Shown here piece after piece: positions 56,540-64,000 of a stretch of 64,000 bases of DNA. A program made the position numbers and the translations under genes. Within the stretch, counting starts at the first letter, position 1; each line of letters begins with the position of its first letter. The stretch covers positions 159,855-223,854 of the forward strand of contig JAHDCX010000005.1 in the NCBI GenBank assembly GCA_020629635.1. Reading direction: 5' to 3'. The DNA is from Acidimicrobiales bacterium (lineage in GTDB: Bacteria > Actinomycetota > Acidimicrobiia > Acidimicrobiales > SHLQ01). The notes under the pieces were generated by a model, which was not told the DNA's origin, did no database searches, and saw only the letters and a list, made by a program, of their open reading frames with translations.

Positions 56540-58090
56540 GTGCGCTACGTGTTGTTTCCCGGTCGGCATCACGTCCTGACGACCTACCAGGCGGCATATC
56601 TCGCTGAGCTGCTGGCTGGCCACTGCACGGATCGATCCGGTCACGGCATCGAGGTCTCGGCCGACGCAGTCGTGATCTTCGCGGTCACGTCGTGGGATCA
56701 GGCCGGCACTCGTCGCAACCCGCTTCCCGGTCACCGGCGGGAAGCGGCGATCGAACTGTTCGGCCGAGAGGCCGGTCTGCCCGTGCTCGTGGTTCCGGTA
56801 CCCAATGTCTCGCCCACGCCGCGATTCGCCGACGTGATCATCAACGCCGTCGATGTGCAGACCGGTGGCCGGGTGCGGCTCGATCCAAGCAACTGCGTCG
56901 TGGCGAGCTCGAGCCCCGAAGTGTTCTCGATGTTCGAGGCGACCGGCTACGCCATAGCGCCGGTCGAACTCGCGGCCGGTACGCTCGTCGCCGACCGACC
57001 CTGGACCCTTGTCGAGACGATCGCCGACGACGCGTCAACAGCGGCTGTGGCCGACCGGTTGCACCCGGCGTCGCTCGAGATTCTCGAGCGCTACGACCTC
57101 GCCAACCAGATCGCCGAACTCTTCGCCGATCCACTACTCGGCGACGACGGCGACCTGACCGAGACGCGCGACTACATCACCTACGCCGACAGCTTCGACC
57201 GCGGCGCCGACCGCAAGTTCGGCCTTGTGCGGACGCTGATCCGTCCCGGCCGTATCGTCGACATCGGGTGCGGGACCGGTGCGCTCCTCTCGAAGATCGC
57301 CGGCGCGCCGGAGTTCGCCGAGTGCGACCTCTTCGGCGTCGAGGCAGCCCGACCGCTCTTCGAGATCTGCGAACACCGCCGGACGATGGGGTGGTTCGAC
57401 AACGAGAACACGTTCTTCCATCACCGGAACGTGCTCAACAGTCCGGTGCTGGCCCCGGGGTCGATCGACACCACGATCACGATGGCGCTGACGCACGAGG
57501 TCTACTCGTATGGGACGCACCAGGACGTGCTCGCCATGGCGGCACGGATCGCCCAACACACCCGGTCGGGCGGCGTGTGGATCAACGCCGACGTGTGCGG
57601 CCCGGACCATCCCGACGGCGTCGTCGAGTTCGATCTTGCGGTCGACGACGGGCTCGCCGACTCGTGTCCGGACACGCCGACACCACAGCTGGCCGACATC
57701 GCCGGACACCTCGAATCCCTGTCGACCTGGTCACGCTGGCGGCGATTCGTCGACGACTTCCGGTCCGTCGAAGGCGAGACGGTCGAATGGGAGGAGCGGT
57801 CGCCCGGAACGGCGAGAGCGACGCGCCGAGTCCTGTACGAGTTCTTGTCGAAGAAGGACTACCCGAACAACTGGCTGTCGGAGATGCACGAGGCGTTCTG
57901 CACCTACACGTACGCCGACTGGATCGACATCGCGGAAGAGGCGGGATTCACGATCGCACCCGGGAGCCACGCCTATCGCAACGAGTGGATCGTCGAGCAT
58001 CGGTGGCGCCCCACCTGCTCGATCCGTTCCGCCGACGGGTCGGCAGAAGACTTTGGCGTGAGCCACCTCGTTCTCGCCGCCGCACGCTGA
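56540..58090 (+). CDS. Nucleotidyltransferase-like domain fused to SAM methyltransferase
   Basis: A 516-residue protein with two domains. Residues 1-150 resemble HIGH-type adenylyl/cytidylyltransferases such as NMNAT: FPGRHHVLTTYQAAYL for the (H/T)xGH site and TSWDQAGTRRNPLPGHRREA for the second motif. From about 205 a class I methyltransferase follows with motif I VDIGCGTGALL (240-250), an acidic residue in FGVEAARPLF and TITMALTHEVY as motif IV. Substrates are unknown. The GTG start at 56540 follows GGGAGA. A molybdopterin oxidoreductase begins 20 bp after the stop, so the two are one operon. Confidence 0.8.
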   Translation: MRYVLFPGRHHVLTTYQAAYLAELLAGHCTDRSGHGIEVSADAVVIFAVTSWDQAGTRRNPLPGHRREAAIELFGREAGLPVLVVPVPNVSPTPRFADVIINAVDVQTGGRVRLDPSNCVVASSSPEVFSMFEATGYAIAPVELAAGTLVADRPWTLVETIADDASTAAVADRLHPASLEILERYDLANQIAELFADPLLGDDGDLTETRDYITYADSFDRGADRKFGLVRTLIRPGRIVDIGCGTGALLSKIAGAPEFAECDLFGVEAARPLFEICEHRRTMGWFDNENTFFHHRNVLNSPVLAPGSIDTTITMALTHEVYSYGTHQDVLAMAARIAQHTRSGGVWINADVCGPDHPDGVVEFDLAVDDGLADSCPDTPTPQLADIAGHLESLSTWSRWRRFVDDFRSVEGETVEWEERSPGTARATRRVLYEFLSKKDYPNNWLSEMHEAFCTYTYADWIDIAEEAGFTIAPGSHAYRNEWIVEHRWRPTCSIRSADGSAEDFGVSHLVLAAAR

Positions 58091-58110
58091 CCAGTGGTAA
58101 GGAAGAGGCC

Positions 58111-60348
58111 ATGAGTATCGAGACCGCCTATCGAACGTGTCCCTTGTGTGAGGCCGGATGTGGTCTGGCCATCGAACACGACGGCGATGCCGTCACTCGT
58201 ATTCGCGGAGACCGCGACGACGTCTTCTCTCGCGGCTTCCTGTGTCCGAAGGGAACCGTGCTCGGCCACTTCCACGACGACCCGGACCGTCTTCGCACGC
58301 CGATGGTTCGGGTCGACGGCGAGCTCCAACCTGCGTCCTGGGAAGACGCCTACCAGGCGATCGCCGACGGGCTGAACGGCGTGTGGGAACGTCATGGCCG
58401 CTCCGCGCTCGCGGTCTATCTCGGCAACCCCATGGCGCACAGTCTCGACGGCGCCATGTACGGAAAGACCCTGCTTCGCTCGCTCGCTCCCGGCGCCGTG
58501 TTCAGCGCGTCGACGGTCGACCAACGGCCCCGAGAACTCGCGAGCGGGCTCCTCTATGGCCAGTCCGGCACGATCCCCGTCCCGGATCTCGACCGGACCG
58601 ACTACCTGTTGCTGCTCGGCGCCAACCCGATGGTGTCCAACGGTTCGCTCGCCACCGCGCCCGACTGGCCCGGGCGCATCGACGCGCTCCGAGCGCGCGG
58701 GGGCGAGTTCGTCGTCGTCGACCCGGTCCGGACCAAGACCGCCGAGAAGGCCGATCGGCACCTCCCGATCGTGCCGGGCACCGATGTGCTCCTTCTCGCA
58801 GCGCTGGCGACAGCGCTCGCAGACCACCCCACCACCGACCTGAAGTCGCTGCCCTCTCACTTCGCCGGACTCGCCGAGGTCGTCGATGCGCTGTCGGAGT
58901 TCACGCCCGAATCCGTCGCCGAACGAACCGGCATCGACGCCGCGAGCATCCGCTCGATCGCCGCCTCGCTGGCGACCACCGAAAAGGCCGTCGTCTACGG
59001 GCGGATCGGCACCACGGTGACGCCGTTCGGCACGACGGCGAGCTGGCTCATCGATGTCGTCAATGCGCTCGCTGGCTCGCTCGACCGTCCGGGGGGCTCG
59101 ATGTTCAGCACGCCCGCGGCCGGGTCGTCCACCACCAGAGGTGCTCGCGGGAACGGACGGTCGCATCGCCTCGGCGGCAGGTCGACCCGGGTCGACGCGA
59201 TGCCCGTTGCCCTCGGCGAGCACCCGGCCTCTGCGATGGCGAACGAGATCCTCACCGAGGGAGACGGACAGCTCCGAGCGATGATCACCGTCGGCGGCAA
59301 CCCGGTGCTGTCGTGCCCGGACTCGGATCGATTCGACGACGCGCTCGAGTCGCTGGAGTTCATGGTTTCGCTCGACTGCTACGTCAACGAGACGACCCGT
59401 CACGCCGACGTCATCCTCCCCGCCCCGTCTCACCTGCAGAAGCCCCACTACGACGTCGCGCTCCTGACGCTGGCCATTCGAAACGTGGCCAACTACTCGC
59501 CGGCGATCCTGCCGCTCGACGACGGCGCGGACCGGGAGTGGACGCAGATGACCCGGCTCGCGGCGATGGGCCTCGGCATGGCGTGGGACGACGAAACGAT
59601 CTCGGCGATCGACGACGAAGTCGCCGGGCGCGCAATCGCCGCGGCGTTGGCAGACGCGTCGGCACCCGACGACGGGGTCGACAAAGCCGAGGCGCTCGAC
59701 GTGGTGGCGTCTCGCACCGGCGCCGAGCGGCTGCTCGACATCGCGATTCGGACCGGACCCTACGGAGACTGGTTCGGGGCGCGCCCGGACGGGCTCACGC
59801 TCGACGAGCTCGAGTCACATCCGCACGGCATGGACTTCGGTCCGCTCGAACCGCGTTTGCCCGATGCCATCCGGACCTCCAGCGGCGATGTCGAGTTCGA
59901 CCATCCGGATCTGCTCGCGGACCTCCAACGGGTCGCCGCTCTTCTCGCGGAGCCGTCCGCGGACATGGTGCTCACGGGGCGCCGCACGCTGCGGTCCAAC
60001 AACTCGTGGATGCACAACATGCGGGTACTCGTGAAGGGCAAGCCACGCTGCACCCTCCAGGTCCACCCCGACGACGCGGACCGAATCGGCCTCGCCGATG
60101 GAGCCCCCGCGCGCGTGACGTCGACGTCGGGCACGGTGACCGCGCCCGTCGAGGTGACCGACGCGATCCGTCCTGGCGTCGTCTCGCTCCCCCACGGGTG
60201 GGGCCACGACGTCGAGGGGAGTCGCCTCCGTGTCGCGGCCGAACATGCGGGCGTGAACAGCAACATCCTCACGCCGGCCGACGCGATTGATCCGTTGTCG
60301 GGGACGAGCCAGTTGACCGGGATCCCCGTCGACGTCGTGCCTGCCTGA
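58111..60348 (+). CDS. Molybdopterin oxidoreductase with 4Fe-4S cluster
   Basis: The 745-residue enzyme of the DMSO-reductase superfamily. C10, C13, C17 and C45 bind the N-terminal 4Fe-4S cluster. Residues from about 55 form the Mo-bis-MGD catalytic domain; FSASTVDQRPRELASGLLYG is where the Mo ligand and the active site lie, with no Cys or Sec, so an Asp or Ser ligand or none is implied. The C-terminal molydopterin-dinucleotide binding domain includes LRSNNSWMHNM and VSLPHGWGH. No Tat signal, so it is cytoplasmic. TAAGGAAGAGG precedes the ATG. It is in operon with the fusion methyltransferase. Confidence 0.92.
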   Translation: MSIETAYRTCPLCEAGCGLAIEHDGDAVTRIRGDRDDVFSRGFLCPKGTVLGHFHDDPDRLRTPMVRVDGELQPASWEDAYQAIADGLNGVWERHGRSALAVYLGNPMAHSLDGAMYGKTLLRSLAPGAVFSASTVDQRPRELASGLLYGQSGTIPVPDLDRTDYLLLLGANPMVSNGSLATAPDWPGRIDALRARGGEFVVVDPVRTKTAEKADRHLPIVPGTDVLLLAALATALADHPTTDLKSLPSHFAGLAEVVDALSEFTPESVAERTGIDAASIRSIAASLATTEKAVVYGRIGTTVTPFGTTASWLIDVVNALAGSLDRPGGSMFSTPAAGSSTTRGARGNGRSHRLGGRSTRVDAMPVALGEHPASAMANEILTEGDGQLRAMITVGGNPVLSCPDSDRFDDALESLEFMVSLDCYVNETTRHADVILPAPSHLQKPHYDVALLTLAIRNVANYSPAILPLDDGADREWTQMTRLAAMGLGMAWDDETISAIDDEVAGRAIAAALADASAPDDGVDKAEALDVVASRTGAERLLDIAIRTGPYGDWFGARPDGLTLDELESHPHGMDFGPLEPRLPDAIRTSSGDVEFDHPDLLADLQRVAALLAEPSADMVLTGRRTLRSNNSWMHNMRVLVKGKPRCTLQVHPDDADRIGLADGAPARVTSTSGTVTAPVEVTDAIRPGVVSLPHGWGHDVEGSRLRVAAEHAGVNSNILTPADAIDPLSGTSQLTGIPVDVVPA

Positions 60349-60351
60349 GCG

Positions 60352-60621
60352 TCAGTCGTCTCGACGCCACGCCCACGCACCCGTCAACGCGGTGACGAGC
60401 ACGAGTACGGCGACAGCGAACAGGGTCGGGGTGTCGTCACTGTCCGAGATCAGACTTCCGACCAGATAGAGACCGGCGAGCAGCATCACGACGGCAGCGG
60501 CGCCGGACCACATCGCGAAGGCGCGTCGCCCGCCTTTCCACGCCCAGACGACCGCCCCGATGCCAACAAGCACCAGGGCGGCCAACGTGAGCAGTAGTAG
60601 TCCGATGATCGCGAGCCCCAT
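60352..60621 (-). CDS. Small three-helix membrane protein
   Basis: The 89-residue protein has three hydrophobic helices (about 3-27, 36-57, 66-84) separated by short charged loops (KGGRR, SDSDDTP) and ends WAWRRDD. No family recognised. It is convergent with the molybdopterin enzyme (3-bp gap) and follows the 60666-62003 lipoprotein gene on the same strand. Reading frame and membrane pattern support it being real. Confidence 0.7.
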   Translation of the reverse strand: MGLAIIGLLLLTLAALVLVGIGAVVWAWKGGRRAFAMWSGAAAVVMLLAGLYLVGSLISDSDDTPTLFAVAVLVLVTALTGAWAWRRDD

Positions 60622-60665
60622 GGCCGCCCGACCCTACTCGCAGGCCATGTCGAGGGATCAGGCCA

Positions 60666-62003
60666 TCACTGGCCGAAGGCTTCGATGACGCAGCTGGTCG
60701 AGAGGTGCGCTGGGGCGACTCGGACGTCGGTCGGGTCGTTCGATGTCGAGCCCGCGATCGTTGCTCCGGCGCCATAGGTGCTGTGCACGATGTCGAGCGA
60801 CGGCGTGCCGGTGTTCTCGTCGAACTCGGTGGCGACGTTTTGGAGCACGTCGAGGGTTCCGTCGGCGTTGAAGAAGCACTCCGCCTGGTGGGCGTAGCGC
60901 ACGCTCGCCCGATTGAGGATCCCGACCTCGAAACCCGTGGCCTGGTCGACGATCGGCACGATGTTGCAGCCGTCGACGGTCACCGCCGCCGAGTACGTGC
61001 CCGAGGCCGGACCATCAGCGGAGTGGATCAGCTCGGGCACGCCGTCGGCGTTCCAGTCGTGCCACCCGATCTGATCGAACATGCCGTCGATTCGGGTCGA
61101 GTACCAGGACTTGACCATGCCGGAGATGACTCCACTCGTCGGGTCGTCGATCACGACCCACGCACCGGCGTCGTCGTGCACCATCTGCAGCAACTCGATC
61201 TCGCCATCAGCGTCGACGTCTGCGGATCCCGAAGCCACGACGTCCGGGTTCGAGAAGGACGGTGCAGCGCAGCCGGTGGCGAACGCGGCCCGGGCCGCAA
61301 CGGGTCTGGCGTCAATCTGGATCGACGACATCATCTCGTCGAAGGCCGCGACCGTGTGGGCGAACCGTTCGGCGGTCGTGGCGAACAGGGTGTTGGCGTC
61401 CGAGTCGGCGAGCTCGTCGGCGGCGATGAACAGCACACCGTCTCCGGCATCGACGACGATCGTGTCGCGTGCGCCGCTCATCCAGAACTCTTCGAGGATT
61501 CGGATCCGGACCGCGGGCAAACCGTCGACGGTCGTTTGGACGCTGGTGTCGACGTCCATGGTCGCGTTGATTCGGGCGAGTGCCTCGGTGAATGTTTCGG
61601 CGGTCGTGAAGTGAGCCGTGATCTCCGATCGCCATTCTCGGGCTCCGGGGTTGGCCGGGATCGGCGCCGGGGAGAACTGATCGCAGTCGCGGTGATGCCA
61701 GCCATCGGGGACGATCACCCGGTATCGAGTGCCCGCACAGGAGGCCGGGTCGACGACGGGCCCGGGTTCGATGGTCGGCGCCGGGGCGGGCGACGTCGTC
61801 GTAGGGGCGCCGGCGACGGTGGTCGACGGAGTCGGATCAACGACCGAATCGATGGGCTCGGAGACCTCGCTGAGCAGCGGTGCTGCCGTCGAGGGCGTCT
61901 GTTCGGCGGTGAACGGAAGCTCCTCGGGCGAGGTGGAGTCACCACAGGCCGCAACGCTGAGGGCTGCGACGGCGACGAGGGAGAGCACGCGGCGGGAAGT
62001 CAT
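60666..62003 (-). CDS. Lipoprotein with VCBS-like repeats, unknown function
   Basis: The 445-residue product has a lipoprotein signal (LSLVAVAALSVAAC), a long Thr/Ser/Pro linker (to about 90) and two outer parts. The first has a Cys pair and alternating strands. The second has FG-GAP/VCBS-like sequence (VVASGSADVDADGEIELLQM, QIGWHDWNADGVPELIHSAD), where Asp-rich loops bind Ca2+. No function known. ATG 62003 with AAGGA 9 nt upstream is chosen. Confidence 0.8.
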   Translation of the reverse strand: MTSRRVLSLVAVAALSVAACGDSTSPEELPFTAEQTPSTAAPLLSEVSEPIDSVVDPTPSTTVAGAPTTTSPAPAPTIEPGPVVDPASCAGTRYRVIVPDGWHHRDCDQFSPAPIPANPGAREWRSEITAHFTTAETFTEALARINATMDVDTSVQTTVDGLPAVRIRILEEFWMSGARDTIVVDAGDGVLFIAADELADSDANTLFATTAERFAHTVAAFDEMMSSIQIDARPVAARAAFATGCAAPSFSNPDVVASGSADVDADGEIELLQMVHDDAGAWVVIDDPTSGVISGMVKSWYSTRIDGMFDQIGWHDWNADGVPELIHSADGPASGTYSAAVTVDGCNIVPIVDQATGFEVGILNRASVRYAHQAECFFNADGTLDVLQNVATEFDENTGTPSLDIVHSTYGAGATIAGSTSNDPTDVRVAPAHLSTSCVIEAFGQ

Positions 62004-62115
62004 TTCAGGGTCCTTGGGTTGGCTGTCTTCATGATCGGGAACGCCGGTGCGCTGCTGTATCGGGAGCCACCCCCGGGCCGAACGGCCCATGTCTGGCTGC
62101 CTAGGGTGGGATGCG

Positions 62116-63177
62116 ATGCCTGATCACGACGTGATCGTCGTCGGAGCCGGTGCCTCCGGACTGCGGGCGGCGACCCTGCTCGACGCGGCCGGACTCGACG
62201 TCGTCGTGTTCGAGGCCCGTGATCGTGTTGGGGGACGGTTGCTCTCTGCACCGACCTCCGGTGGAGTCGCCGACCTCGGCGCCACGTGGTTCTGGGATGA
62301 CGAATCAGCCGTGAACCAACTCGTCGAGCGGGCGGCGCTGCCGGCGTTCCGCCAACACCTCGCCGGCGACATGATCTACGACGCGCCGGGTTTCTCCCCC
62401 CGCCGTCTGGATGGCAACCAGCTCGATGTGCCGTCGAGTCGGCTCGCAACTGGCATGGCGGCGGTCACGGACCATCTCGCCGCGCAACTTGGGCCCGACC
62501 GGATTCTGTTCGGGTCCAGCGTGGACGAGATCGTCGTGCTGGACGACGGGCTCCAGGTCCGTCTGGCGAACGCGGCTCGTACGGCCCGTCATGTCGTGAT
62601 CGCGGTCCCGCCGGCGCTTGCGGTCTCGAGGATCGTCATGAGTGACCTGGACGATGCCGTTCGCACGATCGCTGAGGCGACCCCGGTATGGATGGGAACG
62701 ACCGTCAAGGCGGTCGCCGTCTACCCAACACCGTTCTGGCGTGAGACCGGACTTGCGGGTGCGGCGTTCAGCCATGTGGGGCCGATGCGCGAGCTTCACG
62801 ACATGAGTGGCCCCGGTGGCGCGCCGGCGGCGATCTTCGGTTTCTGTTCCCCGCGGGTTGGCGAGCCGGCACCGACGAGCGAAGCGATCATCGAACAACT
62901 CGTTCGACTGTTCGGCGAGCGGGCCGGCACTCCGTCGGACGTGTTCGTCTTCGATTGGCGCGACGAACCGCACACGTCGCCGTCCAACGTCGAAGCGCTC
63001 AGTGACTACACGACGTACGGGCACCCCGTGTTCCAGCGTCCGTCGATGGCGTCGCGATTGCACTGGGTGTCGACCGAAACCTCCACGGTCGCCCCCGGAC
63101 ACGTCGAGGGCGCGCTCGCCGCCGCGCAGCGGGCGGCAACAGCGATCATCGATGCATCAAAAGGAGTTCCCGCATGA
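62116..63177 (+). CDS. FAD-dependent amine oxidase
   Basis: The 353-residue flavoprotein of the monoamine-oxidase family: the Rossmann start DVIVVGAGASGLRAATLLDA, the ARDRVGGRLLS motif, DLGATWFW, and a C-terminal FAD loop (STETSTVAPGHVEGALAAAQ). It is shorter than usual (about 450), with a reduced substrate domain. Substrate unknown. The start is ATG 62116 (an out-of-frame ATG lies 5 bp before). The stop overlaps the DinB-like gene by 4 bp. Confidence 0.92.
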   Translation: MPDHDVIVVGAGASGLRAATLLDAAGLDVVVFEARDRVGGRLLSAPTSGGVADLGATWFWDDESAVNQLVERAALPAFRQHLAGDMIYDAPGFSPRRLDGNQLDVPSSRLATGMAAVTDHLAAQLGPDRILFGSSVDEIVVLDDGLQVRLANAARTARHVVIAVPPALAVSRIVMSDLDDAVRTIAEATPVWMGTTVKAVAVYPTPFWRETGLAGAAFSHVGPMRELHDMSGPGGAPAAIFGFCSPRVGEPAPTSEAIIEQLVRLFGERAGTPSDVFVFDWRDEPHTSPSNVEALSDYTTYGHPVFQRPSMASRLHWVSTETSTVAPGHVEGALAAAQRAATAIIDASKGVPA

Positions 63178-63701
63178 GTCCATCCCTGTCCGAACTGCTC
63201 GTCGAGTACGACACGGCGCTGGCGTTCACCGAGTCGCTGCATCGCGGCCTGACCGATGACGAGATCCTGTGGAGACCGGTGCCCGAGTCGAGCGCGATCG
63301 GTTGGCACCTCGGGCATCAAGCTGCCGTCGCGCACTACATGGTCCGAAACCTCACCGCGGCCGAGCCCCCGATCGATCACCGGCTCGACGCCGTGATGGA
63401 TTCGGCCACCGAAGAGCGCCAGCGCGGTGACCTGCCCGGGGTGGAGCAGATCCTCGAGTACCGGTCGAGCGTTGCGGAGCGGGTTCGTTACCGCGTGTCG
63501 ATGATCGACGAGGGCAGGGTCGGGGCGCCTGTCCAACTCCGGCGAATTGCCGAGACGATGCTGACCGCGATCGTCAATCACGAATACCAACATTCGAAGT
63601 GGATCGGCGAGGTTCGCCACGAACAGCACGGCCATGCCCTCCCCGACGCACCGACTTCGGACCGGCTCGAACTGGTCGAGGGCTACCTGATGGTGGGTTG
63701 A
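63174..63701 (+). CDS. DinB-superfamily protein
   Basis: The 175-residue four-helix protein has the DinB/YfiT metal-site histidines in SAIGWHLGHQAAVAHYM (second helix) and NHEYQHSKW (third helix). DinB-like proteins often act as thiol-dependent transferases with bacillithiol or mycothiol; damage induction is not a general trait. It is coupled with the amine oxidase by an ATGA overlap. Confidence 0.88.
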   Translation: MSPSLSELLVEYDTALAFTESLHRGLTDDEILWRPVPESSAIGWHLGHQAAVAHYMVRNLTAAEPPIDHRLDAVMDSATEERQRGDLPGVEQILEYRSSVAERVRYRVSMIDEGRVGAPVQLRRIAETMLTAIVNHEYQHSKWIGEVRHEQHGHALPDAPTSDRLELVEGYLMVG

Positions 63702-63745
63702 CGCTCGACGAGTCCCTGCTCGTCGATCATGTGGGACACTCGCGC

Positions 63746-64000
63746 ATGGTTCGTCGGGGTCGAACGCGTGAAGAGCGAGCCGTTCGGTCGTCGGACGACG
63801 ACGCGTCGCGATACCGAAATCTCGTTTCGCCGTTCGAGCCGCTCCGGGTGTTGAGCGACGATCAGGTGGCGCACATTCACGATTCGGCGGTGAACTACCT
63901 CGCCGACGAGGGCATTCGTGTGCTGCTGGGCGAGGCACGAGAGATCTACGCGTCAGCGGGGTGCCGGGTCGTCGACGACATGGTCTTCGTCGACCCCGAC
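63746..64000 (+). CDS. MttB-family (trimethylamine methyltransferase-like) protein, partial
   Basis: The first 85 codons of a gene that runs off the window. The sequence PFEPLRVLSDDQVAHIHDSA, then LADEGIRVLLGEAREIYASA and GCRVVDDMVFVDP, is the typical start of MttB/trimethylamine methyltransferase-like proteins. Most bacterial members lack pyrrolysine and act on glycine betaine or other quaternary amines, passing methyl to a corrinoid protein. Only the N-terminus is visible, so the Pyl position cannot be checked. ATG 63746 is 44 bp after the DinB gene. Confidence 0.8.
   Translation, partial: MVRRGRTREERAVRSSDDDASRYRNLVSPFEPLRVLSDDQVAHIHDSAVNYLADEGIRVLLGEAREIYASAGCRVVDDMVFVDPD

Overview
The window is high-GC DNA with dense coding on both strands, frequent 1-11 bp ATGA/GTGA gene overlaps, GTG/TTG starts and many lipoproteins. 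The dnaX-ybaB-recR core cluster, the DivIVA-domain protein and several F420/deazaflavin-type enzymes (two LLM-class oxidoreductases and one Ddn-like protein) point to an actinobacterium. The overall flavour (many secreted VWA, LRR, RTX and beta-propeller proteins, C1-type demethylation enzymes) suits a marine or freshwater Acidimicrobiia relative such as Ilumatobacter. That last step is inference from gene content, not from a marker search.

Layout. 1-2.6 kb: an MFS carrier and a membrane-anchored propeller protein, divergent from 2.7-5.7 kb dnaX-ybaB-recR. 5.7-7.0 kb: an ECF sigma factor with a membrane partner. 7.0-9.5 kb: a consensus promoter followed by a strongly structured transcript with no gene (candidate ncRNA), a DivIVA protein, a 5'-3' exonuclease and a WecG/TagA glycosyltransferase. 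9.5-12.4 kb: an arsenic/heavy-metal module (ArsR with paired Cys sites, two operator boxes over a promoter, a 38-bp tandem repeat leader, an ArsI/CadI dioxygenase coupled to a HAD phosphatase). 12.4-14.7 kb: an I78-type inhibitor lipoprotein and a kinase/LLM fusion.

14.8-20.3 kb is an accessory region. It has three tandem copies of a SMI1/KNR4-like gene, the third cut by an IS256-type transposase remnant. Next comes a 2.97-kb segment bracketed by a 146-bp duplicated gene fragment, carrying a less GC-rich S1 protease and a lipoprotein, and then an IS30-like remnant. 20.3-24.3 kb: a Ddn-like protein and an ECF sigma factor followed by two paralogous membrane propellers. 24.3-29.1 kb: a chained ArsR-SRPBCC-LLM operon, PhyH, TfoX-like, an amidohydrolase pseudogene ending in a large REP-like palindrome, and an M20 amidase. 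29.1-35.6 kb: an RTX protein, a SnoaL-like protein, an AraC regulator and a dimethylglycine-dehydrogenase-like flavoprotein.

35.7-47 kb: a DUF1648/GntR pair with a palindromic operator, a serpin lipoprotein, a heterodimeric ABC exporter, an unknown membrane protein probably made from a leaderless mRNA, a 2OG-Fe(II) oxygenase, and a DrrAB-like exporter with a TetR regulator and two tandem operators. 47-56.5 kb: surface and secreted proteins, including an SGNH-VWA-PKD-TSP3 mosaic and an LRR protein that share a Cys-bounded repeat module, an aminotransferase, and two tandem lipoproteins, one of which appears to have taken its start from the aminotransferase. 56.5-64 kb: a nucleotidyltransferase-like/methyltransferase fusion next to a molybdopterin oxidoreductase, further lipoproteins, an amine oxidase, a DinB-like protein and the start of an MttB-family methyltransferase.

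The least familiar candidates are the putative ncRNA at 7.0-7.15 kb, the 56.5-kb fusion with its Mo enzyme, the shared extracellular repeat module at 47.5-53 kb, and the rearranged 14.8-20.3 kb region. All functional calls rest on motifs read by eye; no database search was run.
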